A stretch of DNA of 64,000 nt. It comes from Palsa-504 sp963818225 (GTDB lineage Bacteria; Actinomycetota; Actinomycetes; Streptosporangiales; Streptosporangiaceae). Shown in pieces: positions 46,619 through 55,608 of the stretch. The stretch is taken from contig CAWFRO010000011.1 of NCBI GenBank assembly GCA_963818225.1, forward strand, positions 992,001 to 1,056,000, written 5' to 3'. The notes beneath the pieces were generated by a model, which was not told where the DNA came from, made no database searches, and saw nothing but the letters and a program-made list of their open reading frames with translations. How positions within the stretch are numbered: the first letter of the stretch is position 1; each line of letters begins with the position of its first letter. The translations under genes were made by a program, and so were the position numbers.

Positions 46619-47519
46619 CCGTGGCGTCCCAGGCCAGCCACCACGCGAACGGGGTGGTCCAGCGCTTGTCGAGCCAGCTCCAGTGCCAGACCTCGGCCAG
46701 CGGCGGGCGGCGCCGCATCGAGTGGGTCCAGCTGACCGGCCCGGCGAACGGGTGGTTGACCGACAGCAGCCCGCCGCGGGCCGCGGTCGCCTCGAGCCAG
46801 TCGTCCGGCTCGCGCCGGAAGTCGATCCAGCCGACGTCGCCCAGCGCACCCGCGTGCCCGCCGTCGGTGGTCAGCTCCTGGCCGGGCACCAGCGTGATCC
46901 CGTACCGCCGGGCCACGCCGGCCAGCTCGGCGTGGTGGCTGACCGTGTTGTGGTCGGTGACCGCGAGGAAGTCCAGCCCGCGCCCGGCCGCGAGCACGGC
47001 CAGTTCGGCGACGGTCAGCGCGCCATCGGAGTGCACCGTGTGCGCGTGCAGGTCACCGGCCAGCCACTGCTGTCCGGGATCGGCCGGCAGGTCCCGCCGC
47101 GGTGGCCGCTCCTGCGGCGCGGGCGGCGCCGCGGCGGCGGGCGGCAGCAGCCCTTCGGAGCGGCGCCGCGAGGCCTGCGCCGTCACCCGGTAAGGCACCC
47201 CGCCCGGCGGGACGCGGTGCACCCCGATCACCACCTGCCAGACCCCGGCCTCGATCTCGCCCGGCAGGTATCCCGGCGTGGCGGCGTCGCCGGTAATGGC
47301 GAACCAGCCGCGGGCGCCACCCGACCAGCCCCGGAAGCCGCCCGGCCCGAGGCAGCCCAGGTCGAGCACCGCGCCGGCCGCGTGGTCGTAGTCCAGCTCC
47401 ACCCGCAGCCCGGCCGTTCCCGGCCCGACTTCCACCGGCAGGTAATGCCAGGGCGACCTGAACCGGTCCTCCAGCGTCCAGACCCCGGTGTGCACCGTGC
47501 GCGAGCCGTCTGCGTTCAT
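46287..47519 (-). CDS. PHP-domain metal-dependent phosphoesterase (CehA/McbA-type)
   Basis: The 410-residue protein has an N-terminal beta-rich domain (about residues 1-130) and a PHP domain. Metal ligands are visible in GDLHAHTVHSDGALTVAELA, LDFLAVTDHNTVSHHAELAG, LSVNHPFAGPVSW and VGGSDWHRPGDD. CehA-like members hydrolyse phosphate esters or carbaryl-type carbamates; the substrate here is unknown. The ATG overlaps the lysR stop (ATGA), so the two are an operon. The 3' end overlaps the run-on end of the CocE-type gene. Confidence 0.85.
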   Translation of the reverse strand: MNADGSRTVHTGVWTLEDRFRSPWHYLPVEVGPGTAGLRVELDYDHAAGAVLDLGCLGPGGFRGWSGGARGWFAITGDAATPGYLPGEIEAGVWQVVIGVHRVPPGGVPYRVTAQASRRRSEGLLPPAAAAPPAPQERPPRRDLPADPGQQWLAGDLHAHTVHSDGALTVAELAVLAAGRGLDFLAVTDHNTVSHHAELAGVARRYGITLVPGQELTTDGGHAGALGDVGWIDFRREPDDWLEATAARGGLLSVNHPFAGPVSWTHSMRRRPPLAEVWHWSWLDKRWTTPFAWWLAWDATAIPVGGSDWHRPGDDAPPGSPTTWVECAGREPGAVLDGLRAGRVAISAERDGPVLLRHDGGLVAAGADGSILAGPGGPVARVRGDLARLPGAPGPHRLLDPAGACLALTP

Positions 47520-48520
47520 CCCGCCTGGCCCGCGGGCTCGGCGGCGGCGGCGCGCAGCGCGTCGGCCAGCAAGGTCACCGCGGGCGGGTCCGGCGGGTCG
47601 CCGTACCGCACCGCGAACACGTGCCGGCGCGCGCCCGCCAGCGGCGCCGTCCTCACCCCCGGGTGACGCGCCGCCCGCAGGCACAGCGCGGGCAGGATCG
47701 ACACGCCCAGATCGGCAGCGACCAGCGCCTGGACCGCGACATAGTCGTCGGTGGTGAACGCGATCTTCGGGCTGAAGCCGGCCTGGGCGCACTGCCGGAG
47801 CAGGTTGGCCCGGCAGCGGTCGCAACCCGCGATCCACCGGTGGCGCGCGTACCGGGCCAGCTCAGGCGGACCCTGCTCGGGGTCGTGCGCCGAGGTCACC
47901 AGGTGGACCGGCTCGTCCAGGATCAGCTGTTCGCGCACGCCCTCGGTCAGGTCGAAGGCGCCGTCCTCGTCATGGGGAGCCCCGGCGCCGAACGCCGCGC
48001 CTGCGCCTCGCCTGCCCGGGCTCCTCCCACGGGCACCGGTTCCGGGCCTCCGGGTCGCGGCGTCCGGGAAGTACCGGAACAACAGCGCGACGTCGACGTA
48101 ACCGGCCCGGAGCATGCGCAGCGCCTCCGGCGGTTCGGCCTCGGTCAGCCGCAGGTCGATGCTGGATTGGCGGGCGCGCAGCATCGCCGCCGCGGCCGGC
48201 ACGATGGTGCCGAGCGCGGACGGGAACGCCGCGAGCCGCAGCCGCCCGGCCCGCAGCCCGGTGTAGGCGGCCAGCTCGTTCTCCGCCGCATCCAGCCTGC
48301 CGATCACCTCGGCCCCCCGCTCGGCCAGGAGCCGCCCGGCGTCGGTGAGCCGGATCCCCCGCCCGGCGCGCTGGATCAGTTTGATCCCGGTCTCGGCCTC
48401 CAGCCGGGCCAGATGATGGCTCACCGACGGCTGGGCGTAGTTCAGGGCCCGGGCCGCGGCCGTGACCGAGCCGTAACGTGCCACCGCCACCAGCACGCGC
48501 AGCCTCGTCACGTCCAGCAT
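47516..48520 (-). CDS. LysR-family transcriptional regulator
   Basis: The 334-residue regulator has the LysR helix-turn-helix at the N-terminus (RLRVLVAVARYGSVTAAARA, LNYAQPSVSHHLARLEAETG) and a two-lobed effector domain (LRLAAFPSALGTIVPAAAAM, and DDYVAVQALVAADLGVSILP). Between the lobes there is an unusual Arg/Gly-rich insertion of about 35 residues (near residue 155-190). A TATAGT box (48527-48532) lies six bases before the ATG, indicating a leaderless start. The regulated genes are not certain, but the coupled PHP gene is a candidate. Confidence 0.92.
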   Translation of the reverse strand: MLDVTRLRVLVAVARYGSVTAAARALNYAQPSVSHHLARLEAETGIKLIQRAGRGIRLTDAGRLLAERGAEVIGRLDAAENELAAYTGLRAGRLRLAAFPSALGTIVPAAAAMLRARQSSIDLRLTEAEPPEALRMLRAGYVDVALLFRYFPDAATRRPGTGARGRSPGRRGAGAAFGAGAPHDEDGAFDLTEGVREQLILDEPVHLVTSAHDPEQGPPELARYARHRWIAGCDRCRANLLRQCAQAGFSPKIAFTTDDYVAVQALVAADLGVSILPALCLRAARHPGVRTAPLAGARRHVFAVRYGDPPDPPAVTLLADALRAAAAEPAGQAG

Positions 48521-48736
48521 CCCCCGACTATAGATCGTGCCGATCTGCTCGCCCAGAGTGGTTGCTCCATATCTATTCCGGGCGACTGGGACCTATCCGG
48601 CCAGGTCACAGCCGTGGAACTCGGCCGGCCGCCGCTGCGCCGGAGCTGCGCGCCCGGGCGCGCTCCTCGCCAGAACGGCTTGGAACGTTTTCCCAGTCGT
48701 GTCAACCGGTACGGCGGCCCTCGCGTCTCAGTTAGT

Positions 48737-48771
48737 GAGGCTCGGCGAAAGCGGGACGCCGAGCCTCGTTT
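48737..48771 (+). terminator. Intrinsic terminator with no gene upstream
   Basis: GAGGCTCGGCG and CGCCGAGCCTC form a perfect 11-bp stem with a 9-nt loop, followed by GTTTT on the plus strand. On the minus strand no T-run follows. Between the divergent lysR start (48520) and this hairpin there is no plus-strand gene, so it may end a small RNA or insulate lrp. Confidence 0.65.
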
Positions 48772-48787
48772 TATGCCCGGAAACGGA

Positions 48788-48793
48788 TAGGGT
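48788..48793 (+). promoter_or_regulatory. -10 box of the lrp gene (leaderless)
   Basis: TAGGGT is followed by eight bases and the GTG start of the Lrp-type regulator. It lies just downstream of the hairpin terminator. Confidence 0.5.
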
Positions 48794-48801
48794 TTGCCGC
48801 T

Positions 48802-49266
48802 GTGGCGGCCATCGTGGATGACATCGACGCGCGAATCATCGCCGCGCTGATCGAGGACGCGCGGGCCAGCTACGCCGTGATCGGCCAGCAGGTCGGGTTG
48901 TCCGCGCCCGCCGTGAAGCGGCGGGTGGACCGGCTTCGGGCGTCCGGCGCGATCAGGGGCTTCTCGGCCCGGGTGGATCCCGCGGCCATGGGCTGGACCA
49001 CCGAGGCGTATGTCGAGCTGTTCTGCGGCGGCCGCACCTCGCCCGATGAGATCGCGGCCGCGGTGCGGCGCTATCCCGAGGTGGCCGATGCGTGCACGAT
49101 CACCGGCGAGGCTGATGCCCTGGTTCACATCAGGGCCGCCGACGTCCGGCATTTCGAGACCGTGATGGAGCGCATCCGGGCCGAGCCGTTCGTGGTCAGG
49201 ACGCGGAGCGTGATCGTGCTTTCCCGGCTGCTCGACCGGGCCGACGCGCTGGCTCCGCTGCGCTGA
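48802..49266 (+). CDS. Lrp/AsnC-family transcriptional regulator
   Basis: The 154-residue protein has the AsnC-type winged helix-turn-helix (VDDIDARIIAALIEDARASY, then GLSAPAVKRRVDRLRASGAI) and the RAM effector-binding domain (AYVELFCGGRTSPDEIAAAV, VADACTITGEADALVHIRAA). Such proteins sense amino acids and form octamers. Related regulators in actinobacteria often control ddaH-rocD; here those genes lie 10 kb away. The GTG is preceded by a TAGGGT leaderless box. Confidence 0.9.
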   Translation: MAAIVDDIDARIIAALIEDARASYAVIGQQVGLSAPAVKRRVDRLRASGAIRGFSARVDPAAMGWTTEAYVELFCGGRTSPDEIAAAVRRYPEVADACTITGEADALVHIRAADVRHFETVMERIRAEPFVVRTRSVIVLSRLLDRADALAPLR

Positions 49267-49339
49267 GCGCCGGCCCGCTGAGCCGGATCATCGGCCATCT
49301 ATCCCTCGGGGGCGCCCCTGAGCAGCTACAGTCATCGGC

Positions 49340-49513
49340 ATGTCGGAGTTTGAAGATCCGAGCGCGAATACCGGGCGCTTCCGGGCCTTTGTCGAACGCG
49401 GTGATGAGGATGTCAAGCCCGCCCGCCGCGTTCCCGCTCGGCCTGGCGTGCTCATCGCCGCGGGCGTGGTGATCGTCGCGATCATCATCGTCGTCATCCT
49501 CGCCGTGGCTTAG
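49340..49513 (+). CDS. 57-residue single-pass membrane microprotein
   Basis: ATG 49340 opens a 57-codon frame that ends at TAG 49511-49513. The peptide has an acidic, polar N-terminus (MSEFEDPSANTGRF), a basic segment with Arg and Pro, and one C-terminal membrane helix (GVLIAAGVVIVAIIIVVILA). TACAGT (49327-49332) lies exactly 7 nt before the ATG, the same leaderless geometry as established genes here. Codon use is consistent with coding. I do not recognise the family. Confidence 0.6.
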   Translation: MSEFEDPSANTGRFRAFVERGDEDVKPARRVPARPGVLIAAGVVIVAIIIVVILAVA

Positions 49514-49689
49514 GAACCCGGGCTCACGTTACCTGGTGGTGGTCTGGTGCTTCGAGCCGGGCGATCAGGGTCATCGCGGCTGCTGGTCGTCACGGGCTCA
49601 TGATCATAGATGACGAATCGAGCCAGGACCGCGCTCGGCGGATGGCAAGATGACTGCCATGATCAAGCTCGCGGTAATCGCGGGCGCGG

Positions 49690-50400
49690 GTGGTTCCCGT
49701 GTCCGCTGACCTCCCTGTGGCCGTGGTGACCGGCGGTAACCGCGGCGTCGGCCGCGAGGTATGCCGCCAGCTGGCCCTGCTCGGATTCGCGGTGGTACTC
49801 GGCTCCCGCGACCTGCGCAAGGGCGAGCTAGCCGCCAAGGAGCTCGACCCCGAGGGCAGCCGCATCACCGCCTGCCAGCTCGAGGTGGACAACTCCAACA
49901 GCGTCACCGCGATGGCCGACTGGGTGAAAGAGCAGTTCGGCCGCACCGATGTGCTGGTCAACAACGCTTCGACCATGTACGACCGGTGGGCGATGGCGAG
50001 CAACGTCGACCTGGGCGCGGTCGCGGAGGCGATCGACGTCAACCTGTTCGGCCCCTGGCGGGTGATCCACGCGCTGCTGCCGATGCTGCGCTCCAGCTCC
50101 CGCCCGCGCATCGTGAACGTGAGCAGCGAGGGCGGCTCGATCGCCGCCATGACCGGCGGCTCGCCCGCCTACGGCGTGTCAAAGGCCGGCCTCAACGCGC
50201 TGACCAGGCTGCTCGCCGGCGAGCTGGCCAGGGACGGCATCCTGGTCAACGCGGTCTGCCCCGGCTGGCCGGCCAGCGAGGACCAGCCCCAGGGCCGGTC
50301 CCTGGCCCAGGCCGCGGCCAGTGTCATCTGGGCGGTCACGATTCCGGGCGGCGGTCCCACCGGCACCTTCACCCGCGACGGCCAGCCGTACCCCTGGTAG
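49690..50400 (+). CDS. Short-chain dehydrogenase/reductase
   Basis: The 236-residue protein is a classical SDR: VAVVTGGNRGVGREVCRQLA is the NAD(P)H glycine motif, VLGSRDLRKG follows beta-2 with an Arg that suggests NADPH, and VLVNNAS, IVNVSSEGGSIAA and the YxxxK motif SPAYGVSKAGLNALTRLLAG are present. It resembles plant and bacterial carbonyl reductase-type SDRs; the substrate is unknown. The start is GTG 49690 or GTG 49699, and no strong ribosome binding site decides between them. The preceding 49514-49689 holds no gene. Confidence 0.88.
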   Translation: MVPVSADLPVAVVTGGNRGVGREVCRQLALLGFAVVLGSRDLRKGELAAKELDPEGSRITACQLEVDNSNSVTAMADWVKEQFGRTDVLVNNASTMYDRWAMASNVDLGAVAEAIDVNLFGPWRVIHALLPMLRSSSRPRIVNVSSEGGSIAAMTGGSPAYGVSKAGLNALTRLLAGELARDGILVNAVCPGWPASEDQPQGRSLAQAAASVIWAVTIPGGGPTGTFTRDGQPYPW

Positions 50401-50421
50401 GCCTTCCGCGGCAGGCCGTTA

Positions 50422-51225
50422 TCAGGGCGCCGCGTCCGGGCTCGGCTGGTAGCGGTACCCCATCCCGGGCTCGGTGATCAGCCAGCGGGGCCGCGCCGGA
50501 TCAGGTTCGAGCTTGCGGCGCAGCTGCGCCATGTACAGGCGGAGGTTGCCGGTGGCGTCGGCGTACCCGGGGCCCCAGACCTCGGTCAGCAGCTGGTTAC
50601 GGCTGAGCAGCTTGCCCGGATTGCGGAGCAGCACCTCGAGCAGGTGCCATTCGGTGGGAGTGAGCCTGATGTCATCCGGCGTGGCTCCCCGATCCCCGGC
50701 CCCCGCCGAGCCTCCGGCCGCCGCAGAGTCCCCAGCCGCCGCAGAGTCCCCAGCGGCCGCTGAGTCCCCGGCCCCCGCGCGGATCGGGGCCGGCCGGATG
50801 ACCCGCTTGGCGGCGAGGTCCACGATAAGGTCGCCGAGCTTGATCCGGGGCAGGTCCTCGGCGCCTCCGGTGCGCCTGGCCGCCGCGCGCATCCGGGCGA
50901 GCAGCTCCTCCACGCCGAACGGCTTGGTGACATAGTCGTCCGCGCCCGCATCGAGCGCCTCGACCTTGTCCGTGCTGTCGGCCCGGCCGGACAGCACGAT
51001 GATCGGCGCCTTGGTCCACCCGCGCAGGCCGCCGATCACCTCCACGCCGTCCAGGTCCGGCAGGCCGAGGTCGAGGATCACGAGGTCGGGCGGGTGGCGG
51101 GCGGCCATCTCGAGCGCCTCGGCCCCGGTGGCCGCCACGTCCACCTGGTACTCGCGCACCCTCAGGTTGATGCGCAGCGCCCGGAGGATCTGCGGCTCGT
51201 CGTCGACGACCAGCACCCTGGTCAC
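50422..51225 (-). CDS. kdpE: KdpE-type OmpR-family response regulator
   Basis: The 267-residue regulator has a receiver domain (VLVVDDEPQILRALRINLRV; the phospho-Asp in LVILDLGLPDLDGVEVIGGL; DYVTKPFGVEELLARMRAAA) and an OmpR/PhoB winged helix (LTPTEWHLLEVLLRNPGKLL, then LITEPGMGYRYQPSPDAAP). The linker contains a tandem repeat of about four GDSAAA units that is unusual for the family. KdpE activates kdp transcription after phosphorylation by KdpD at low potassium. Its ATG overlaps the kdpD stop (ATGA). Confidence 0.93.
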   Translation of the reverse strand: MTRVLVVDDEPQILRALRINLRVREYQVDVAATGAEALEMAARHPPDLVILDLGLPDLDGVEVIGGLRGWTKAPIIVLSGRADSTDKVEALDAGADDYVTKPFGVEELLARMRAAARRTGGAEDLPRIKLGDLIVDLAAKRVIRPAPIRAGAGDSAAAGDSAAAGDSAAAGGSAGAGDRGATPDDIRLTPTEWHLLEVLLRNPGKLLSRNQLLTEVWGPGYADATGNLRLYMAQLRRKLEPDPARPRWLITEPGMGYRYQPSPDAAP

Positions 51226-53906
51226 CGGGCCTCCCGCTCGCTCGCCGCCGCTCCGCGTTCCCGGCGGCCGGGCTCGTAGGAGTAATCCGGCTGCGCGGCG
51301 ACCGGCACCGACACGGTCATGGTCAGCCCGCCGCCCGGCGTGTCCTCGGCGGTCAGCGTCCCGCCCATCGCCTCGGTCAGGCCCCGTGACAGCGCGAGGC
51401 CGAGCCCCACCCCGGTCGTGTTGTCGGTGTCACCCAGCCGCTGGAACGGCACGAACATCCGGTCCCGCTCCTTCTCCGGGATGCCGGGGCCGCGGTCGAC
51501 CACGCGCAGCTCGACCCGGTCCCCGAGCGCGCTGGCGGTCAGCAGCGGGGGCCGACCCGGCGGTGAGTAGCGCAGCGCGTTCTCGGTCAGGTTCACGATG
51601 ACGCGTTCCAGGATGGCCGGGTCGACGTTGATTTCCGGCAGCGACTCCGGTATGTCGACGGTGATGCCGCGCGCGGCCGGGTCCAGGTTGTCCAGCGCCC
51701 GGGACACGATCTCGTCCAGTCCGGCCGGCCGCGGGAACAGGGACAGCGCGCCCGCCTGCAGCCTGCTCATATCGAGCAGGTTGTCCACCAGGTGGGTGAG
51801 CCGGTCCAGCGACTCGTCCGCCGTGGCCAGCAGCTCGTCGTGGTCTTCCGCCGCCCAGTTCACGTCGGCTGAGCGCAGGCTGGTCACCGCCGCCTTCGCC
51901 GACGCGAGCGGCGTGCGCAGGTCGTGGCTCACCGCGGCCAGCAGCGCGGTGCGCATCTTGTCGGCGGCCGCGATGGGTTTGGCCGCCTCGGCCTCCGCGG
52001 TCAGCCGCTGCTGGTCGAGGGCCACCGCCGCGTAGGACGCGAACGCGCCGAGCACGCGGCGGTCCGAGGCGGGCAGCGGCCGGCCCTTCAGGGCCAGCGA
52101 CAGCCGGTCGGTGACCGGTACTTCGACGTCCGCGTCGTCCGGCCGGGTGACGGCGGGCGTGCCCTGGCTGGCCACCACGTGCCAGGCGCCCGGCATGGCG
52201 CGGAGCCGCTCCGCGAGGGCGCCCGCGGGCTGGCCGTCCTCGGCGGACGGGCCCTCCAGCAGGGTCACCGAGTCCATCCCGAACGCTTCCCGTATCCGGT
52301 CAAGCAGCGCGCTGAGTCCCTGCTGGCCGCGCAGGACGCTCCCGGCGGTGGTGGTGAGCAGCTCCGACTCCGCGTTGGCCCGCGCTGCTTGCTTGGTACG
52401 CCGGGCCGCGATGTCGACCACCCAGCTGACCAGGAGCCCGACGATGACGAAGACGGCGAGCGCGAGCGCGTTGTTGGCCTGCGCGATGGTCAGCTGGTGG
52501 ACCGGCGGGATGAAGTAGTAGTTGAGCAGCAGCGAGCCGATGATCGCGGCCAGCACCGCCGGGACGAACCCTCCGGTCAGCGCGACGACGATGACCGCGA
52601 CCAGGAACAGCAGCACGTCGCTGGTCAGGTTGAGGCTGCCGCGCAGGCTGGTCAGGACTAGGGTGAGCACCGGCGGAAGCGCCGCGGCCAGCGCGTACCC
52701 GGCGATCTGCCGGCGCGGCGTGATGGCGCCGCGGGGCCTCGGCAGGCCGCGCCCCCGGCCCATCTCCGAGTGGGTCACGATGTGCACGTCGATGTCGCCC
52801 GAGCCGCGGATGGTCCGGTTGCCGATGCCCGGCCCGGTCAGCATCGTGGTCAGCCAGGACCGGCGGCTCGCGCCGAGCACGAGCTGGGTGGCGTTCTCCG
52901 CGCGGGCGAAGGTGAGCAGGGCTTCGGAGATGTCGTCCCCGACCACCTGGTGATAGGTGGCCCCGACGGATTCGGCCAGCCGCCGCTGACTGGCCAGCGC
53001 GGCCGGATCCGCGCCGGTCAGGCCGTCGGACTTGGTGACGTGCACGGCCAGCAGGTCGCCGCCCGCCGAGCGGGCCGCGATCCGGGCCGCCCGCCTGATC
53101 AGCGTCCTGCCCTCGGGGCCGCCGGTGAGGGCGACCACCACCCGCTCCCTGGCCTCCCACGCGCCCTGGATCTTGTGCTCGGTGCGGTAGCGCTGCAACC
53201 CCTCGTCGACCTTGTCCGCCAGCCACAGCAGGGCCAGCTCGCGCAGCGCGGTGAGGTTCCCGGTCCGGAAGTAGTTGGTCAGGGCGGCGTCGATCTTCTC
53301 CGGCGGGTAGATGTTCCCGTGCGCCATCCTGCGCCGCAGAGCCTCGGCCGTCATGTCGACCAGCTCGACCTGATCGGCGGCCCGCACGATCGCGTCCGGT
53401 ACCGTTTCCTGCTGCGGCACGCCCGTGATCTTCTCGACCACGTCGTTGAGCGACTCCAGGTGCTGGATGTTGACCGCGGAGATCACGTCGATGCCGGCGT
53501 CGAGGAGCGCCTCCACATCCTGCCAGCGCTTTTCGTTCACCGAACCCGGGACGTTGGTGTGCGCGAACTCGTCGACGAGCGCGATCTCCGGGTGACGGGC
53601 CAGCACCGCGTCCAGGTCCATCTCCTCGAAGACGGCCCCGCGGTAGGTAACCGGCTTGCGCGGGATCATCTCCAGGCCGTCGAGCAAGGCGGCAGTCAGC
53701 CGGCGCCCGTGCGCCTCGGCGAACGCCACCACGACATCGGCGCCGCGTTCGGCCCGGCGATGCCCCTCGCCGAGCATGGCGTAGGTCTTGCCGACTCCGG
53801 CCGCGGATCCGAGGTAGATCCGCAGGTGCCCGCGTCCCGGCTTGTCGCCGGAGCCGCCCGCCCAGTCGGCGCCTACCCGGTTGTCATCCTCAGCCATCTC
53901 GGGCAT
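51222..53906 (-). CDS. kdpD: Osmosensitive K+ channel histidine kinase KdpD
   Basis: From ATG 53906 the protein has about 894 residues. The N-terminal KdpD domain has a Walker A motif (IYLGSAAGVGKTYAMLGEGH) and DEFAHTNVPGSVNEKRWQDV, followed by a USP-like domain. Four clustered membrane helices follow (DUF4118; VLLFLVAVIVVALTGGFVPA, IIGSLLLNYYFIPPVHQL), then a GAF-like region. The kinase has an H-box AAVSHDLRTPLASAKAAVTS, an N-box VIVNLTENALRYSPPGRPPL and GLGLALSR. It senses potassium or turgor and phosphorylates KdpE. The upstream ATG at 54020 adds an atypical stretch. Confidence 0.93.
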   Translation of the reverse strand: MPEMAEDDNRVGADWAGGSGDKPGRGHLRIYLGSAAGVGKTYAMLGEGHRRAERGADVVVAFAEAHGRRLTAALLDGLEMIPRKPVTYRGAVFEEMDLDAVLARHPEIALVDEFAHTNVPGSVNEKRWQDVEALLDAGIDVISAVNIQHLESLNDVVEKITGVPQQETVPDAIVRAADQVELVDMTAEALRRRMAHGNIYPPEKIDAALTNYFRTGNLTALRELALLWLADKVDEGLQRYRTEHKIQGAWEARERVVVALTGGPEGRTLIRRAARIAARSAGGDLLAVHVTKSDGLTGADPAALASQRRLAESVGATYHQVVGDDISEALLTFARAENATQLVLGASRRSWLTTMLTGPGIGNRTIRGSGDIDVHIVTHSEMGRGRGLPRPRGAITPRRQIAGYALAAALPPVLTLVLTSLRGSLNLTSDVLLFLVAVIVVALTGGFVPAVLAAIIGSLLLNYYFIPPVHQLTIAQANNALALAVFVIVGLLVSWVVDIAARRTKQAARANAESELLTTTAGSVLRGQQGLSALLDRIREAFGMDSVTLLEGPSAEDGQPAGALAERLRAMPGAWHVVASQGTPAVTRPDDADVEVPVTDRLSLALKGRPLPASDRRVLGAFASYAAVALDQQRLTAEAEAAKPIAAADKMRTALLAAVSHDLRTPLASAKAAVTSLRSADVNWAAEDHDELLATADESLDRLTHLVDNLLDMSRLQAGALSLFPRPAGLDEIVSRALDNLDPAARGITVDIPESLPEINVDPAILERVIVNLTENALRYSPPGRPPLLTASALGDRVELRVVDRGPGIPEKERDRMFVPFQRLGDTDNTTGVGLGLALSRGLTEAMGGTLTAEDTPGGGLTMTVSVPVAAQPDYSYEPGRRERGAAASEREAR

Positions 53907-53982
53907 TTCTGATCCGTGTTCCTCCTCGCGCGGCGCGCATGTCCATTGTGTAGCACTGGGGCGAAACAGGGAATTCCGCCGG

Positions 53983-55505
53983 TCAGGACGGCCGGCCCGC
54001 GGCCGCCGCGAAGAATGCACGGGACGGGCGCCGCCACAAGAACACCACCGCGCCGCAGGCGATCAGCCAGCTCAGCAGCGTCGTGATCTTGGCCAGGCCG
54101 AGGCCAGGATGCGTGTTGGCCAGGACGCCCAGCAGGCCGATGGTGTGCAGGCCGAACAGGACGGTGCCGGTGATCCGGGCCCCGGTACGGCCGTTCCGGC
54201 AGGCTCGCGCGATTCCCAGCCAGGCCGCGACCTCGATCAGGGCCGCCACTACGGCCAGGGCCGCCACGCCGCCCAGGGTGACGTGGCCCGAACCGGTCCG
54301 GGCTGCCGTCGCGAGCGGGTGCTTGGCCATGATGGCGCTGGCCACGATCACCACGCCGACCGCGTAGACGAGCGTGTAGCCGGCCCCCGCGTACATTAGC
54401 CCGATCGCCTTGCGCATGCTGCCCGGCAGCGGAGCCAGCGCCGGCCCCGCCGTATAGCCCTGCGGCCCGTCCGTATAGCCCTGCGGGCCAGGCGGCCCCG
54501 GGAAAGCCTGCGCACCCGGTGATCTGGCGCCCGGCTGGGCCGGCCCCGCCGCCGCGGTCGCCGGATGCGTGGCGCCGGCCGGCGAGAACACCTCCGCGGG
54601 CCGCTCCGGTTCCCCGGCTCCCTGCTCCAGCCGGGCCTGATCGGCGCCGAGCACCCCGGCCACCTGCCGCGGCCAGAATGCCACCGCCGACGGCCCAGTC
54701 CCCCGGTCCCGCCCGGCGAGCTCGGCGGCCAGCGCCGCGGGCTCCGGCCGGGCGGCCGGGTCCTTGGCCAGGCACCGGGAGACGATCTCCCGCAGCGCGG
54801 GCGGCACCCGGTCCAGCGCCGCCTCGCCGTGCACCACGCGGTAGAGCACCGCGGCCGCGGTCCCGGTGCCGAACGGCCCGGCGCCACCGGCCGCGTACGC
54901 GATCACGCAGCCCAGGGCGAACATGTCGCTGGCGGGCCCGGCGGCCGGCCCTCGGCCTGCTCAGGCGACATGTAACCGGGCGTGCCGAACACCACTCCGG
55001 CTGCGGTCGCCGCTGTCCCATCGGTGGCCCGGGAGATCCCGAAGTCGATCACCCGGGGCCCGTCTGCGGCCAGCAGCACGTTGGCCGGCTTGAGGTCGCG
55101 GTGCACCACCCCGCACGCGTGGATGGCCGCCAGCGCCTCGCTCAGCCCGGCCAGCAGCGGCCACACGCCGGCCTCGGGCAGCGGCCCATGCTCGCTGACC
55201 GCCTGCTCCAGCGACGGGCCCGGCACGAACGCGGTGGCCAGCCACGGCGGATGCTCGTGCAGCCCGCTGGCCACGACCGGCGCGGTGTAGATGCCGCTGA
55301 CCGCCCGGGCCGCGGCCACCTCCTGGGCGAACCGGCGCAGGAACTCGGCGTCCCGGGCCAGGTCAGGGTTCACCACCTTGATGGCGACCGCCCGTCCGGC
55401 CGGGGACAGGCCCAGGTAGACCCGGCCCATGCCGCCTGCGCCCAGCCGGGCCCGCAACCGGTACTCGCCGATCACGCGCGGGTCATCCGGGGCTAGTGCC
55501 CTCAT
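53983..55505 (-). CDS. Eukaryotic-type Ser/Thr protein kinase with C-terminal membrane helices, frameshifted
   Basis: The kinase domain starts at ATG 55505: RLRARLGAGGMGRVYLGLSP (glycine loop), VAIKVVNPDL (catalytic Lys), HACGVVHRDLKPANVLLAAD (catalytic loop) and RVIDFGISRATDG (DFG). After GTPGYMSPEQAEGRP a one-base shift near 54943 leads to ASDMFALGCVIAYAAGGAGP in the next frame, where the domain is completed. A Pro-rich linker and four membrane helices follow (GLMYAGAGYTLVYAVGVVIV, TTLLSWLIACGAVVFLW). It sits inside the kdp operon between two response regulator genes, 76 bp before kdpD, so it may modify kdp signalling. The shift is probably a sequence error. Confidence 0.82.
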
Positions 55506-55608
55506 CTCCGCTCCCCGTGAGCCAGGTCCGCCACACGTCCAGGTCCGCCACAAGTCCTGCGCTACATTTTGCGGCATAAGTCCCGGGCCGCGCACCGCCG
55601 ACGCGAGT

